Source: Cydia pomonella (lineage: Eukaryota; Arthropoda; Insecta; Lepidoptera; Tortricidae). From it: a stretch of 64,000 bases of DNA. The stretch lies in NCBI RefSeq assembly GCF_033807575.1, contig NC_084720.1:14267570-14331569 (forward strand), written 5' to 3'. Each line of letters begins with the position of its first letter. Position 1 is the stretch's first letter. Shown piece after piece: positions 9,345 to 20,998 of this stretch. The position numbers and the translations under genes are program-made. Below the pieces are notes generated by a model that worked only from the letters and a program-made list of their open reading frames with translations, searched no databases and was not told the DNA's origin.

Positions 9345-10448
9345 CAGTCAACTACCCTTATAGGATAACTGTCTCTCTTCACTCTCTTGAAAGTATGTCG
9401 TAGACTCATTTAATCAGCCCGGTCTCAAAGAGGCGTCGAGGCGAATGCTCGCCCTTTGAGTTGCTCATCATTGACTGCATGACTGACGAGATAACACGAA
9501 TAGGTCAGTTTAGAAGAAATGAGCTGGTAATTACACATCGGTGGCAAACAAATATACGGAGCGCCTGATATTAAGTGGTTTTCACATGCTATGGACATCG
9601 GCAACACCAAAGATATGCGCGTTACAAAATTTTAGAAACTGGTACCTAATTTTTTTAAAGAAGTTCTTACTGTATAATGCCTTGAAAAATCCAATTTCTC
9701 AAAACTTCCTATGGGAAACTTTCCAAAATGGCTTTAAAGAGGAAAGAATAGCTTTGTGATCCTAGCGAAATAACGGTACTTTTTCTATTTCGGGAGAAAA
9801 CGTTATTCAGTAACTATTTAAATCTTGACAAATCACTTTTTTGATGTCGATCGTTTGGCATAAATATTCTAGGTTGATAGATTTCACTTAAAAAAAACAA
9901 AAATATATATTGTTTTTGTATTGCAAATTGTGAAAAATAAGGAAAACCTATAAATCCTAATTTTTTATTGTGTCAATAACATACTAAAAAATTATGGACA
10001 ATGTAAAATATTTAGAAGTGGAAAACGTTACCTTTTTTTGTACCTATACACGATCATGTGATATACTTCCCTCTTATTTTTGTCAACTTTTACACGGATA
10101 AGATTCTAAAATGATAAATTTAGCCTACATCCTAACACAATTCCCACTAGGAGTTCAGACAGTAATTTTACGACAGCGTTGTAATCGGAACTTAAAACAG
10201 ACATCCTTACGTATACTAACACTAAACAATTACAATATTTATCACATCCTATGTACATAAACACAAAAATAGGATTATATGTTTACCTTTTATTACGTAC
10301 AAAGGAACAAGGTTCCAATGTGTAAACATATCTTCGTCGCACACGTCGACTGTACGAATCAGTGTTGGCCGAACTTTAATTAGAATTTACCATATTGAAA
10401 ATTAACCATTACAAATTGAACCGTAAACTGGCCGGTTACGGTTACAGG
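9345..10448. other. No gene recognised
   Basis: AT-rich non-coding sequence. A short CAGTGTTGGCCGAAC motif at 10360 looks like the end of a hAT-type element, but no matching right end is present. Confidence 0.5.
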
Positions 10449-10450
10449 TA

Positions 10451-10647
10451 CAGTCAGCATCAAAAGTAGCGGGTCAAATAACGTTTCATAAGTATCTACC
10501 ATTCTATAACAGCTTAACAAAAAGTGATGTCTTTAAAAGATATACTTTTGAGCGCGAATTTTAGAAATTTATCTATATTTGGAAAAGTTATCTGGAATAT
10601 CCAATACTTTGACGCGTTGTTTCATCCGCTACTTTTGATGGTGACTG
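10451..10647. mobile_element. TA-flanked MITE, CAGTC-terminated
   Basis: 197 bp with inverted ends CAGTCAGCATCAAAAGTAGC and its near complement GCTACTTTTGATGGTGACTG, flanked by TA (10449-10450 and 10648-10649). TA duplications and CAGTC ends are typical of Tc1/mariner-mobilised MITEs. Non-coding. Similar CAGTC/TA termini recur at 47564, 48152 and 49057. Confidence 0.82.
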
Positions 10648-10649
10648 TA

Positions 10650-12906
10650 CGAGTAATATGACGCTTTTATCGATAGAGACAACACTGCCGCTTAAAAAAA
10701 AATATACCAACATATACAAACACAAGACAACAATGACGTAAACTTTATCCTCGCAACGCCCTTACCGCTTCAGGTAAATAAAGCCCTTTAGGCAAAGGCC
10801 ACAATGGCGTGTTTGACCCAAGGACCCTCTAAATATAGCCAAACGGGCCGATGAACGGCATTGACCTATTGCCGGAACTGAACGATTTGATTTGTAATTC
10901 GTGCCCTAATAGGCTTGACTAATGTCTTCAAAAGATTATATAATTATATTAAGATCGTTATAGATATATCTTGCAAGAAGTATTTGGCCAAACATTAAAA
11001 TAATACATGATACAATACACGAATTGGCAATGGTAGAAAAAAAATGCAAAGTAAGTAAAAATAAAACGCAAAGTATATACCTAAATAACAATTTCTTCTA
11101 AGCTTTGACTCTGCCTCGGTTGTGATAGACTTCATATGGAATAATATAAAGAAATAAATAATTGTTCTAAACCGCTCAGGGCCCTCTATTCGATGCCATC
11201 AATCCATGCCATCTTTATTTTGACAGATTAAAATTGCAATTGGTTTAGAATGTTTTGATTTGTAGGCGAAAACATATCGGTAAGGCAATAGGCACACTTA
11301 AATATACCTGCTTAACACTCGTATGGAGAGGCAAGTAGATAGCCTACGTGACGTCATTTATCCTGTCCCACGTGACGCAACGGATTGTAACGTGACATCA
11401 CACATATTTAAAGGATTTTTCACGTTACTTCAATGAAATAAAGCTCATATTTGACCTATCAATAACACCCCTGGTCTTTCTTGACGAAAATACGTGATTT
11501 CCCAATAAATATCCGTTCCTTGCAGTAACTTAACCATACGTATAGTAATTTACTAAGCAGAAGAGAATTCCTGATCATTATATGTTTGGCACCCGATTTT
11601 CCACATGCTAGTCTTTTTTCAGCGGACCACTGGTTCCCCGTCACCCGGAATAATCGCTAAGACAAACGAGAAACAAGTGTTACTATTCGTATTTCAACTT
11701 ACAATGCTTGTTCACGAGTTCGTAATTAAGGGGATTGTGTTATTTACTTATTTATGATTACGATTATGAATGTGTTCATTTGTGGTAATTTATGTGTACC
11801 TTTATATGTGGAATCAGTAGCAAACAAGCGCATATTAAGTTGGGGCTTGCAATTGGGTATTACTTGACACATGTTGAATATTATAACAAAATTTAGCTAA
11901 ATGGATAGAAAATGGGCTATTAATTATAAAAAAGTCGAATTTAAAAAAAACATATGTAATAAAAAAATTCAACGCTTCAAAATCTCAAAAATAAAAGAAA
12001 TTTTTTAACTTTCAAATATAAAAATGAAAATAATACCATTCGATTCCTTAAATGTTATTGAAAAAAAATGTATGACAAGTACATATACGCAGTATTTCAC
12101 GGTCAAAATAGCAATTTTCTTGATCTTCCATACATTTAGGACAGACTAATGTAATGTGATGTCATATTACATTATCATTTTGTTAGAGGCGTTTCAATCG
12201 TCGAGTGGGAGCGTCACACTATCTCTCATTTCTGAACTTTGTGTTGCTTAAATGCCATGAGTCCTATATAGACATTTGATCCTCAGGAAAATCAAGATCG
12301 ATTGACATTATTTACAAAAAACTGTCAAGTAGCCAATTGTTAAAGCATTATAGATGGCGTATTATAGATGGTTTTATCTACGCGATCAAAAATTTTTTAC
12401 TTTTTAACACCACGTGATCGAAAGAGACTGACACTGTTATTACCACGTTGTCACATGGTTGTCACGTGGACAAGTACGACCATCATATCCATACTGAAGA
12501 ACATCATTTAAATTCCAAGTTGAACTTCAAAATCGAATATTTTTTGAGTTTAGCTCAGTACTCTTGTATAAAGTGCATTATTGATAGCTTATTAACTAAC
12601 GTGGAAGTATGCAGCTAACGAAGAATTAGTCTCGAAACAAATTTAACCATTCTTTAGTTAACACCCGGCAATGCTTCGTGGCCTTCCAGCTATCACTTTG
12701 TTAAAAGCAAACAACGTCATGCTCTGCTAGCATACTTTTTACGTTGGCGAACTCATCATCCCACCAAAAACATTTTCATGTAAAATGTTGCCAGGACGAA
12801 ACAATAAGTCTTGCACTGTTAAAAAGTTATAAGATCTCTTGTAGAGCCAAGCTTCTAACTCTACAAGCCCTAACTTCACAAACTCGATGCCTTAGTCAAA
12901 ATATAT
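10650..12906. other. No gene recognised; two clusters of ACGTGAC/CACGTG motifs
   Basis: AT-rich. At 11340-11400 three ACGTGAC motifs occur within about 55 bp, one overlapping TGACGTCA. At 12405-12470 there is CCACGTGA and TCACGTGG. At 12230-12320 a segment resembles 8050-8125 (AGACATTTRATCCTCA core), so it is another repeat. No coding evidence. Confidence 0.45.
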
Positions 12907-13013
12907 GGCTTGGCCGTTTCGCTACCGTCACATGGGCGTAAGGTGAAAAATTGATTCACTATTCATTATTTTTTATAAAATAATACTTCTTGTAGTGACG
13001 AAACGGCCAAGCC
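12907..13013. mobile_element. Short inverted-repeat element (GGCTTGGCCGTTTCG)
   Basis: The arms GGCTTGGCCGTTTCGCTAC and GTGACGAAACGGCCAAGCC are inverted across about 70 bp of AT-rich spacer. MITE-like, non-coding; no clear target duplication. Confidence 0.65.
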
Positions 13014-14229
13014 ACCAAACCCAAGTTATGAAGGTTCAAAAAAACGACGGAGAAATAAAATAGGTAGAGAATACCTACACACACCAACACACACACTTAC
13101 ACACTTATTAATATTACACCAAAGACATGTAAATTTTAATTTTAAGAATAAATGAATATGAATATGGAATATGAATGCCTTAAGGCATTAAGTCCGCCCT
13201 TGCGCTTCGCTTTGCTCGTCTTGGCGGGGGCACGACCGTGCCTTCTGTATATTTGATGGAAGCCCTTTTTATAAAAGGTGAAGAATAACATCAAATGCAC
13301 AATACATTATTTTAATCGATCATCTTCAGTCGCTTACTGCAACAAATCGATTTTGTAGGAAAAGCGAAACGGCCGCTAATCGCGGCTAAGCCAGTTAGGG
13401 CTAATGCGATTTTTACCAGCCTGCCCGGAACTGAGCCGTTCAGGCTGTAATGGCGTTAGGCCGCGAAGCAAAACGAATAGAACTTAGGCGCGCCAAATCA
13501 AGCTTTTTTGACGGTGGCTGGCGGTAATTTAGGAAGCAATTAAAAATGCAGTAGAACATTGCAATGGTCTATTTTTGACGCCGTTAACTACACTCAATGT
13601 TTCTAGATTTTCTATACATAGTCAATTTTGTTACATTATGTAGCCTCTACCTAATATCTAAGTTATTTAAGCACGTAGGTAGGTAGCTGAAAAGCTCATA
13701 GTAAGGGCCCTGTACGCTTAAGAAGTTCTAACAAATACGGGATGCTATTGTTAGATTCAAACTTTCAAATAGAAAAAAAAGACTTTTTGGATGTCGATTA
13801 AACTCAGGGTCATATAGCATTGAAATGGTAAGATTTATGTTGTTTGATACAAACATACGCGCTACGAGTCATTACATACGTCCAACCCGGCATTTTACGA
13901 GGTTTCCACTGCTGGAGTAAAGACCGCCTGCTGGCATAGTGCTCCCAACGAATTTCAGAGAAATAACTTTTCAAATCCATGAAAAATATTTTCGCTCTAC
14001 CTCTAACAAATATAAATATAAACAAACTGTGGAGAAAATAAATTATATTCTATAACTGCGCCCGAAATATAAAAATAATAAATAAACATTGTTCCCGCTC
14101 AAGTTTCTAGTTAAATAGTAAAATGTAACACATACTTTTACTGCTTAACTTTCACTTATAGTAAAACTAAATGTGGTGAAACATAAAAAATGACAGTTGA
14201 ATCGAACTTTCTCAGTTCTATTATTAGAA
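13014..14229. other. No gene recognised
   Basis: Contains an ACACAC-rich patch near 13075-13105, a short palindrome ATGCCTTAAGGCAT at about 13174 that resembles a LINE 3'-UTR end, and a GC-richer stretch at 13370-13500 without a usable ORF. Confidence 0.4.
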
Positions 14230-14960
14230 TCAAAGAATAGTCGAAACTCCCTCGGGGCCCGCTGCCCGCGGCCATAGTACCTATTATTGTCAACTGGGGA
14301 AATCCCGATAAATGAAGTCAGATACTTATGCGAGATTATGCCTTATTAAATACTTATGTATTCTTCGTTGCTTGGCTACACCCTTGGCTAGACTGGTACG
14401 GAGAGAAAGGATACGGCGAATCGGCGATAAATATACCTTTTTTATTGACAGAGTGGGAATGCATTTACGCACGGTGTGTGGGACTCGCCACTCCTTTCCC
14501 CTTTCCTGGCAAGAGGGGGGGAGAACTTGACCCTACCCACTAAGCCTACTCCGGCGTTTCACCCTCTTTGCCGTTCGAGAGGGCGCACTGGGATCGATGA
14601 CATTTACAACGGCGCCCTCCGACAGCCCCGGCTTAACGTCACGGCACCCTCTTAATGAAGGGGGGATCAGAAACGCTTGATCCCCCGCCCCCCGACGACG
14701 TCTATGGGACCGTGCAATGCGGGTCCGGTACCCGCTGGCCCTGCTAGGGCTCGAGGCGAGCATGCGCTCTCCGCTTTTGACCCTGCCGCCTGCGACGGAG
14801 AAGAAGCGCGTCAGTAGACGTTTCTCGCTCCCTCTCCGCCTTCTTCTGCAACATGACTTCTTCGCAGGAGGAGGCCACCGCTTCCCAATTCCTCTCGCTA
14901 CCCAGCATCGCCGCTATTATAGTGTATAGCGAGAGGTCTGGCGATAAATATACCTGCAGA
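14230..14960. other. GC-rich block of unknown origin
   Basis: About 0.7 kb that is far more GC-rich than its surroundings, with several short overlapping ORFs on both strands, none recognisable. The motif GGCGATAAATATACC occurs twice, near 14420 and 14940, roughly at its two ends. A strong stem-loop is at 14661-14686. I suspect a transposable-element UTR or LTR-type region rather than a host exon, since the frames break quickly. It is not assigned. Confidence 0.4.
14661..14686. other. Perfect 9-bp stem-loop
   Basis: GGGGGATCA, an 8-base loop, then TGATCCCCC. It sits inside the GC-rich block. Function unknown. Confidence 0.7.
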
Positions 14961-15164
14961 ACGATTGTGCGATTAGCACACCACATTAAATATACGCACA
15001 GTTTTTTGTCAGATCTGTCTACCTATGGTCAAAGTGTTATCTGCGCTTGATACATTGAGTTATTATTTCTATTTCTAAGCCATACCAAACAATGAAATTG
15101 TCGCAATTCCAATCTGTACCATGCGACCAAAACGTCGCAAGCGCCGGGAAATTCATGGCGCTTA

Positions 15165-15886
15165 CGCGTTTAGATCTCGAGATTCACGCTCCGCTTCCAT
15201 AATTCCCTTAGCTGCTTTCAAGATTTACATAAGTTTCCACTTCGCTCCAAGGATAATCTTTTTAAGACTAGACAGTTCCTATACCAATGATGTCTACTTG
15301 GGTAAGTGGTGGTTCTTGCTTGGATCCCTAGTCATGTTGAAATTGATGGTCATGAGCAGGCAGATGCCTGAGTTAAACAGGTAATTTCAATCGGTTGCTC
15401 TTCCTTTAACCCCAAGTGCTATATGCAGGACCTTCGTAACTCTGCTAAAGCAGATCTTGTCAGACAGTGGACTGAAGAGTGCATGATTATTAGCCTATCT
15501 ACTGGCTACCGCTATTACAGTATTCAACCTAATATTCTTGTCAGACCTTGGTTTTCCAAATTCCATAAGATTCACAAATCGGTAACCTCCTCTATTATTC
15601 GTCTCCGACTCGGCCACTTCCTCTTCTGCTTGGCTAGCTAAAACCCATATACTAGATTATTCATTTTGTGAAAGGCAACCCTGATCACATTTTCTTTAAC
15701 TGTCTCAATACTCATGCCAGTTTTATGATTTTCTTCCTGGCTACAATGTCCTACTCATATAAATCATATCCTAACTTTGATTAACACTCCCTTTGTTTAT
15801 GTTTTTCGTAAGTTTATAAAAGATTCCAATATCAAGCTTCCCCTTTCGAACACTTGTTCGTGTTTGTATGCTCAAACTTTCCCTTA
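15165..15886 (+). pseudogene. LINE C-terminal pseudogene with RNase H remnant
   Basis: Around 15310-15360 the frame reads VVLAWIPSHVEIDGHEQADA, the conserved WIPSH-GI-GNE-AD segment of a LINE-encoded RNase H, ending at a premature stop. From 15423 the frame reads RNSAKADLVRQWTEE, then YYSIQPNI, RPWFSKFHKIHKSVTSS and IIRLRLGH, followed after a break by GNPDHIFFNC, a typical LINE C-terminal Cys-His region. Stops and frameshifts interrupt it. The presence of RNase H places it with I-group-like or similar LINEs. RT is absent, so it is 5'-truncated. Confidence 0.75.
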
Positions 15887-16256
15887 AGTAAAAAAAATAT
15901 TGGCAATTGGCTTATGGTTTATGTAGACCCCTATTTTTTCGTTTTTTATCTCTATAGAAGTTTAGATTTTTTCTGTCGATCAAGCGATCTACACGTATAC
16001 TAGATCAAACCTGCATTCGAACTTCTGCATCCCACAACCTTGACACTGCCAAAACTGTCCCAATGGATAGATGCTATAAGAACTAAATACTGAACTAAAC
16101 TGACTTTTTCATAGACCGTAAGTGCTTGAGCTATATACAGACTTTGTCGACCAGGATCTCGAAATAAACAGTAAGATCAGCATTAAAGTTCATTAATAAT
16201 GCGAGCTAGTTAGCAACAAAGCTAGTTTACGAGTATCGCTTAATTGGCGCAGTCGG
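15887..16256 (+). mobile_element. Possible LTR remnant with tRNA-Ser primer binding site
   Basis: TGGCGCAGTCGG at 16245-16256 is complementary to the 3' end of insect tRNA-Ser with its CCA, the primer binding site used by many gypsy-type/errantivirus elements. The 5' LTR would end just before it (CGCTTAAT) and could begin near AGTAAAAAAAATATTGG at 15887, giving about 358 bp. An AATAAA lies near 16163. No gag, pol or second LTR follows, so this would be a broken relic. The PBS is the main support; the LTR limits are inferred. Confidence 0.4.
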
Positions 16257-16259
16257 ATC

Positions 16260-19200
16260 CCGAAATAGACTGCGAGAGAACTGAGCTCTGCCAATACAAT
16301 CTGTTAGCGTTAACTGTTAGCTGTCAACTCTATTGTGACACCTCGACCTCTGCTAACGTTAAAATCTTAGGGGTTTTGCCATATATGTGAGGAGTAGAAA
16401 TCGTCAGGAATTATATTTTATTTCGAAAGGCATAGTTTGGATTTGATAAATTTAAAACACTGCTTCTAACAATTGCTGTTTAATTCTAGTCATTACGATA
16501 GATATATAGTATATTACGATTAGATTTAACAGCAACTTTTAAGTTTTCTTTGAACATGGAATAATCATAATCCTATACCCAAATACCTACGCGAGATGTT
16601 AAAAATCGCCATTGTGCATACTTCAAAGTGAAGCCTTAGCCAAAGATTTAAAATTTTTACATGTTTGTTAATTTGTTATGTTTTATAAATAAGCGGGTGG
16701 GCTTATAAAGAAAATATTTTATGCTAGTATCGTATCCAGAGCTAAAACATATCTTTTACGGCTTTCATTTTAAATTTATTTTCAGCAACACGACAATTCC
16801 ACTTTTCGCCATCTTTTCTTCGTTTTATTTGTAACTTTAATCTTACATAACACTAGGTTTTTCTGTTGTAGCTTACAGAGCTTAAAGCGTACATCATTAA
16901 CCCTTTGACCGCCAAAGACGTCAACGCTTTGACCGCGGCTACAGTCCAATATCAACCCTCGTGCATTGCGACATGGTTCACAATCGCGCTGCGCATGTGG
17001 CGATCAAAAAGTTAGACTAGATTTGACAATTAGATGTTTGGTCATAAACACACAGTCCTTCTTCACATACGTCCCCGAAAGTAGAAGTTTTGATTTGGGC
17101 TTATATCTGCTAAAACCTCGTACAAATATAAATATGTTAGTTTTTTTTATCTAGCTACAATCATATAGAGGATGAGCAAGAGTAATGCACCATCACCATT
17201 GTAAGAAATTCGAAACTATTACAGGTTACGGCGAACCATACTACATACATATCATAATTTGCATGTAGTATCATTACCACAATGGCGTAAGAAGTAATAA
17301 AAACAGACGAGAGTATTCTGCTATTCTCATCTGTGTGCAGCATTTGGAATAAAGTTTGACAAACACTGGCCAAATGTCGCTACCTATCTAAAACCGGGCT
17401 TCAGCGAATGTTTTCCAAAACGCGGCTTTTTCGGAATTATTCTAAAAGTTAGGGCGTAGTGTGGCTAAAGTTGGAGTTTACGTTTTTCTGAGCCCCCAAA
17501 AGAGTTTAAGCTAGTGCTCTAAGCCAATTTAGGGTTGTGCCTCAGCTGAAATGTTGTGCCGGATTTCTATATACAACATTTAAGAAACTCTCGATTAAGC
17601 TGAGTAATGCACTAGAAAAAAGGTTAAATTAAAAAATATATTTGTATCTGTAAGATAGATTTATGCGTAATTTTTATTTATTTAATGACCGATAGGAGTA
17701 TCCTGTTTCCCGCAGCGTTAGTATTTAACATTAGGTACACTTGTGGTCTTGCAAATATATTTACATATTATAATTGAGTTTTACATGTGAACATGGGCTG
17801 GTCCCCGATTGAACAACTTGTCATGGTTTTGATCTTTTGATTCGACCTTGAAGATCGCTTGCGCTGATTGGTGCATGCGAAATAAAGTCGTGCGTGAGAA
17901 GAGAATACAGTAAATCTGTACAAAGGCGAACTTATCCCCTTAAGGGATCTCTTCCAGCTAACCTTTAAGCAACTGAGAGAGATACATACGAAATGGTGGT
18001 CAAACTAAGATTAATAACCCTAGAAACATAACTAAACATAACTATACGATATACGATGCATTAGGTGCAAAGGCATATATAGATATACTAAACAACTACA
18101 TATTTATCCATAAAAATATTAATACATACTTATAAATACATAACTGCATATATATTTATACAATGTCGTGTCAAAACCAGTTTAAAACCGTAACAATGTT
18201 GTAGGATGCAACTTAGTAGTGCAGTTTGCCATCCATACTACGCCGGTAAAGTGGCAATAGTTTTAGTGTCCGTAAACAAACAGTGGCCGTCGGCTATCGC
18301 AAGTGTTTCGATGCTACTACTGCTGCGAGTATGACCAATTAGTTTGTTCAACAGAACTAGAGTCTGAGAACTTAACATGTAAATCATATGCAAAGTGTGC
18401 ATTTATTTTCATTATTGTTTCGTTTTTTTCTTACCCCGATTTGGCAGGCTTCAAGAACCCAAAAACACATAGGCAGTAATTTAGTTTTTAAATTTGGAAC
18501 CTTTACCTAGTTGAACAATGAAAGTTCATTGATTGTGGAATGTACAAAAATGTGTACCAGGGGTTAACGCATCGAAGGAAATTTCATATATTCGAGCAAG
18601 CTTGTTTGTTAACAATTATGCCTATTGTTTCGTTCTTCTGCTTAAAAAGAGCGATTGATCTACACCACTTCTCGCGCAAAAAAATGCACTTTTGAACCAG
18701 CGATATAATACGGTTGCTATACGAGGTGAATCAGGGTTTCTTCAACATTTTCTAGCATAACCAATGATTTCACGTTTCCCAACGCAAACCCATCTGGCCA
18801 ACGCTCCCAACTCTCCCGGGGCCCGTGTAATCGCCGCGGTTCCAATAAAAATCGCGTTACGGTAATTGCTTTCACCGAATAAGTGATTCCGATGTTGTAC
18901 CTGGATCAGGATGTAATAATCGTGCTGTTTTAATGATAACGTGCCATACACGGGCAATTTTGTGAGAGATGTTACCGACTACCCTGGGTTCCTACGGGGT
19001 ACAGGGTTCAATAAGAAATAAACAAAGGAGACGAGCGATGATGGTACCAGGGTCAATATGCGCCACTATCGCGTTCCGTCTCGAGCTGCGTGTTTGAATC
19101 ACGATTCCTTCAACTGGGATGCCACTGAATGCCGTCAGATTTGTTTGGTTCAACCTTTTTCACTCTTGGCTTGCTTGCATCCGTCAATTGAGATCGATTT

Positions 19201-20157
19201 TACGACTGTCCAATAATATGTATGAAATGTCTGACCAACCATTTACACCTATTCTAAAATTGTAAGCGCGGAAGCTTGAGCCTTCATACCTTTATTTACA
19301 GTATAGTGGCTTCAGACGGTGATGCTCGTAAGGGGTTACGAGACCCAAACTATTTTCGATATAAATCGTATCCAGTGCTGTCACGTCACCCGTGACGGTA
19401 CGGAGTGACGCGAGGGTCGTGCGACCCGTGACAGGCTCGTTTAGCTGTCACTGGTTTACTCTCCTACGTGTAGTACAATATTACGCCAGGAAATAAAAAG
19501 GTTTCAACTGCGAGATTTACAACGATGGTCAAGTCAATGTAAAACGTTGAGAGATTTAGAGAGACACCATTTATTTGAGACTTTGATTGGTAGCATTTTA
19601 ACTCCCAACGCACAAAGAGGGGTGTTGTTAAGGCCCCTTAGGTTCGTGTTCTACTCTCACTGAGCGTAAACGTGAGCGAGATGGATGTGTTTTTGTATTT
19701 TAATTTGTTGTAAATTTTAACGAAAAAGAAAATGATCGATAAATTCACTCAAAAATAAAGTTCCGCATTTTTCGACGCACTATTATATATTTTAGCTTTT
19801 GAGCATAAATTGTTACACATTTTTAAAGTGCACTTTAGACCTGTTTGTAATTTTTCTATCGAACGACAGTCAAAAAAAAGACGATTCGAATCCTGAAGTA
19901 CTTAGAGAAAAATCTCAAGATTGCTATAGTACATTACGATACAAGTGCGAAAAATAGGAAATCCAAAACGAGTGGCGATAAATTAAAACACGACCGAAGG
20001 GAGTGTTTTAAATCGACACGACGACTCATATATCGTACAACGTTTTACAGTACATTTTTAAATTTTCGACATAGTTACGTAATGTGCTAATTATCGCACT
20101 AGTGCGGTAAAGTAGCGCCATAGGTACTGTAAATTAAATTTTTGGCAACCGTATTGT
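16260..20157. other. Long stretch without recognised genes
   Basis: AT-rich sequence. A fragment at about 16897-16930 (AACCCTTTGACCGCCAAAGAC) resembles a MITE end without its partner. The segment 18750-18960 is open on the minus strand for 71 codons but matches nothing I recognise. A CpG-rich patch with repeated GTCAC/GTGAC words lies near 19380-19470. No splice-compatible host exon was identified. Confidence 0.4.
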
Positions 20158-20998
20158 TAAAAAGCGGCCAAGTGCGAGTCGGACTCGCCCATGAAGGGTT
20201 CCGTACCATTTATGACGTATTAAAAAAACTACTTACTAGATCTGGTTCAAACCAATTTTCGGTGGAAGTTTGCATGGTAATGTATATCATATTTTTTTTT
20301 TAGATTTTTCATTCTGTTATTTTAGAAGTTACAGGGGGGGGGGGACACACTTTTTTTCACTTTGGAAGTGTCTCTCGCGCAAACAATTCAGTTTAGAAAA
20401 AAATGATATTAGAAACCTAAATATCATTTTTGAAGACCTATCCGTAGATACCACACACGTATGGGTTTGATGGAATTTTTTTTTTTTTTTTAATTTTATG
20501 ACGTATTAAAAAAACTACTTACTAGATCTCGTTCAAACCAATTTTCGGTGGAAGTTTGCATGGCAATGTATATCATATATTTTTTTTAGATTTTTCATTC
20601 TGTTATTTTAGAAGTTACGGGGGGGGGGGGGGGACACACATTTTTCCACTTTGGAAGTGTCTCTCGCGCAAACTATTCAGTTTAGAAAAAAATGATATTA
20701 GAAACCTCAATATCATTTTTAAAGACCTATCCATAGATACCCCACACGTATGGGTTTGATGAAAAACATTTTTTGAGTTTCAGTTCTAAGTATGGGGAAC
20801 CCCCAAAATTTATTGTTTTTTTTTCTATTTTTGTGTAAACATCTTAATGCGGTTCATAGAATACATCTACTTACCAAGTTTGAACAGTATAGCTCTTATA
20901 GTTTCGGAAAAAAGTGGCTGTGACATAATCGGACAGACAGACGGACATGACAAATCTATAAGGGTTCCGTTTTTTGCCATTTGGCTACGGAACCCTAA
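20158..20998 (+). mobile_element. Long interspersed repeat with two internal tandem units
   Basis: Starts AAAAAGCGGCCAAGTGCGAG, includes the GCGAGTCGGACTCGC palindrome and GGGTTCCGTACC, and ends GCCATTTGGCTACGGAACCC. Two copies of a unit of about 286 bp begin at 20211 and 20497 (TATGACGTATTAAAAAAAC). Each contains a long G-run, GGAAGTGTCTCTCGCGCAAA and CCCACACGTATGGGTTTGAT-type sequence. Similar 60-67 residue ORFs in the two units follow from the repetition and are not genes. Confidence 0.85.

Noticed and set aside
10360..10440. CAGTGTTGGCCGAAC as a hAT element end
   Set aside because: No matching inverted right end or 8-bp duplication was found before the next MITE begins at 10451.
18742..18957. 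71-residue minus-strand ORF in a moderately GC-rich patch
   Set aside because: No recognised domain, no splice context and no supporting motif.
20270..20759. Two similar 60-67 residue ORFs beginning MHGNVYHIFFLDFSF
   Set aside because: They lie in tandem copies of a non-coding repeat unit, and their similarity follows from the DNA repetition. Long homopolymer runs encode much of the sequence.
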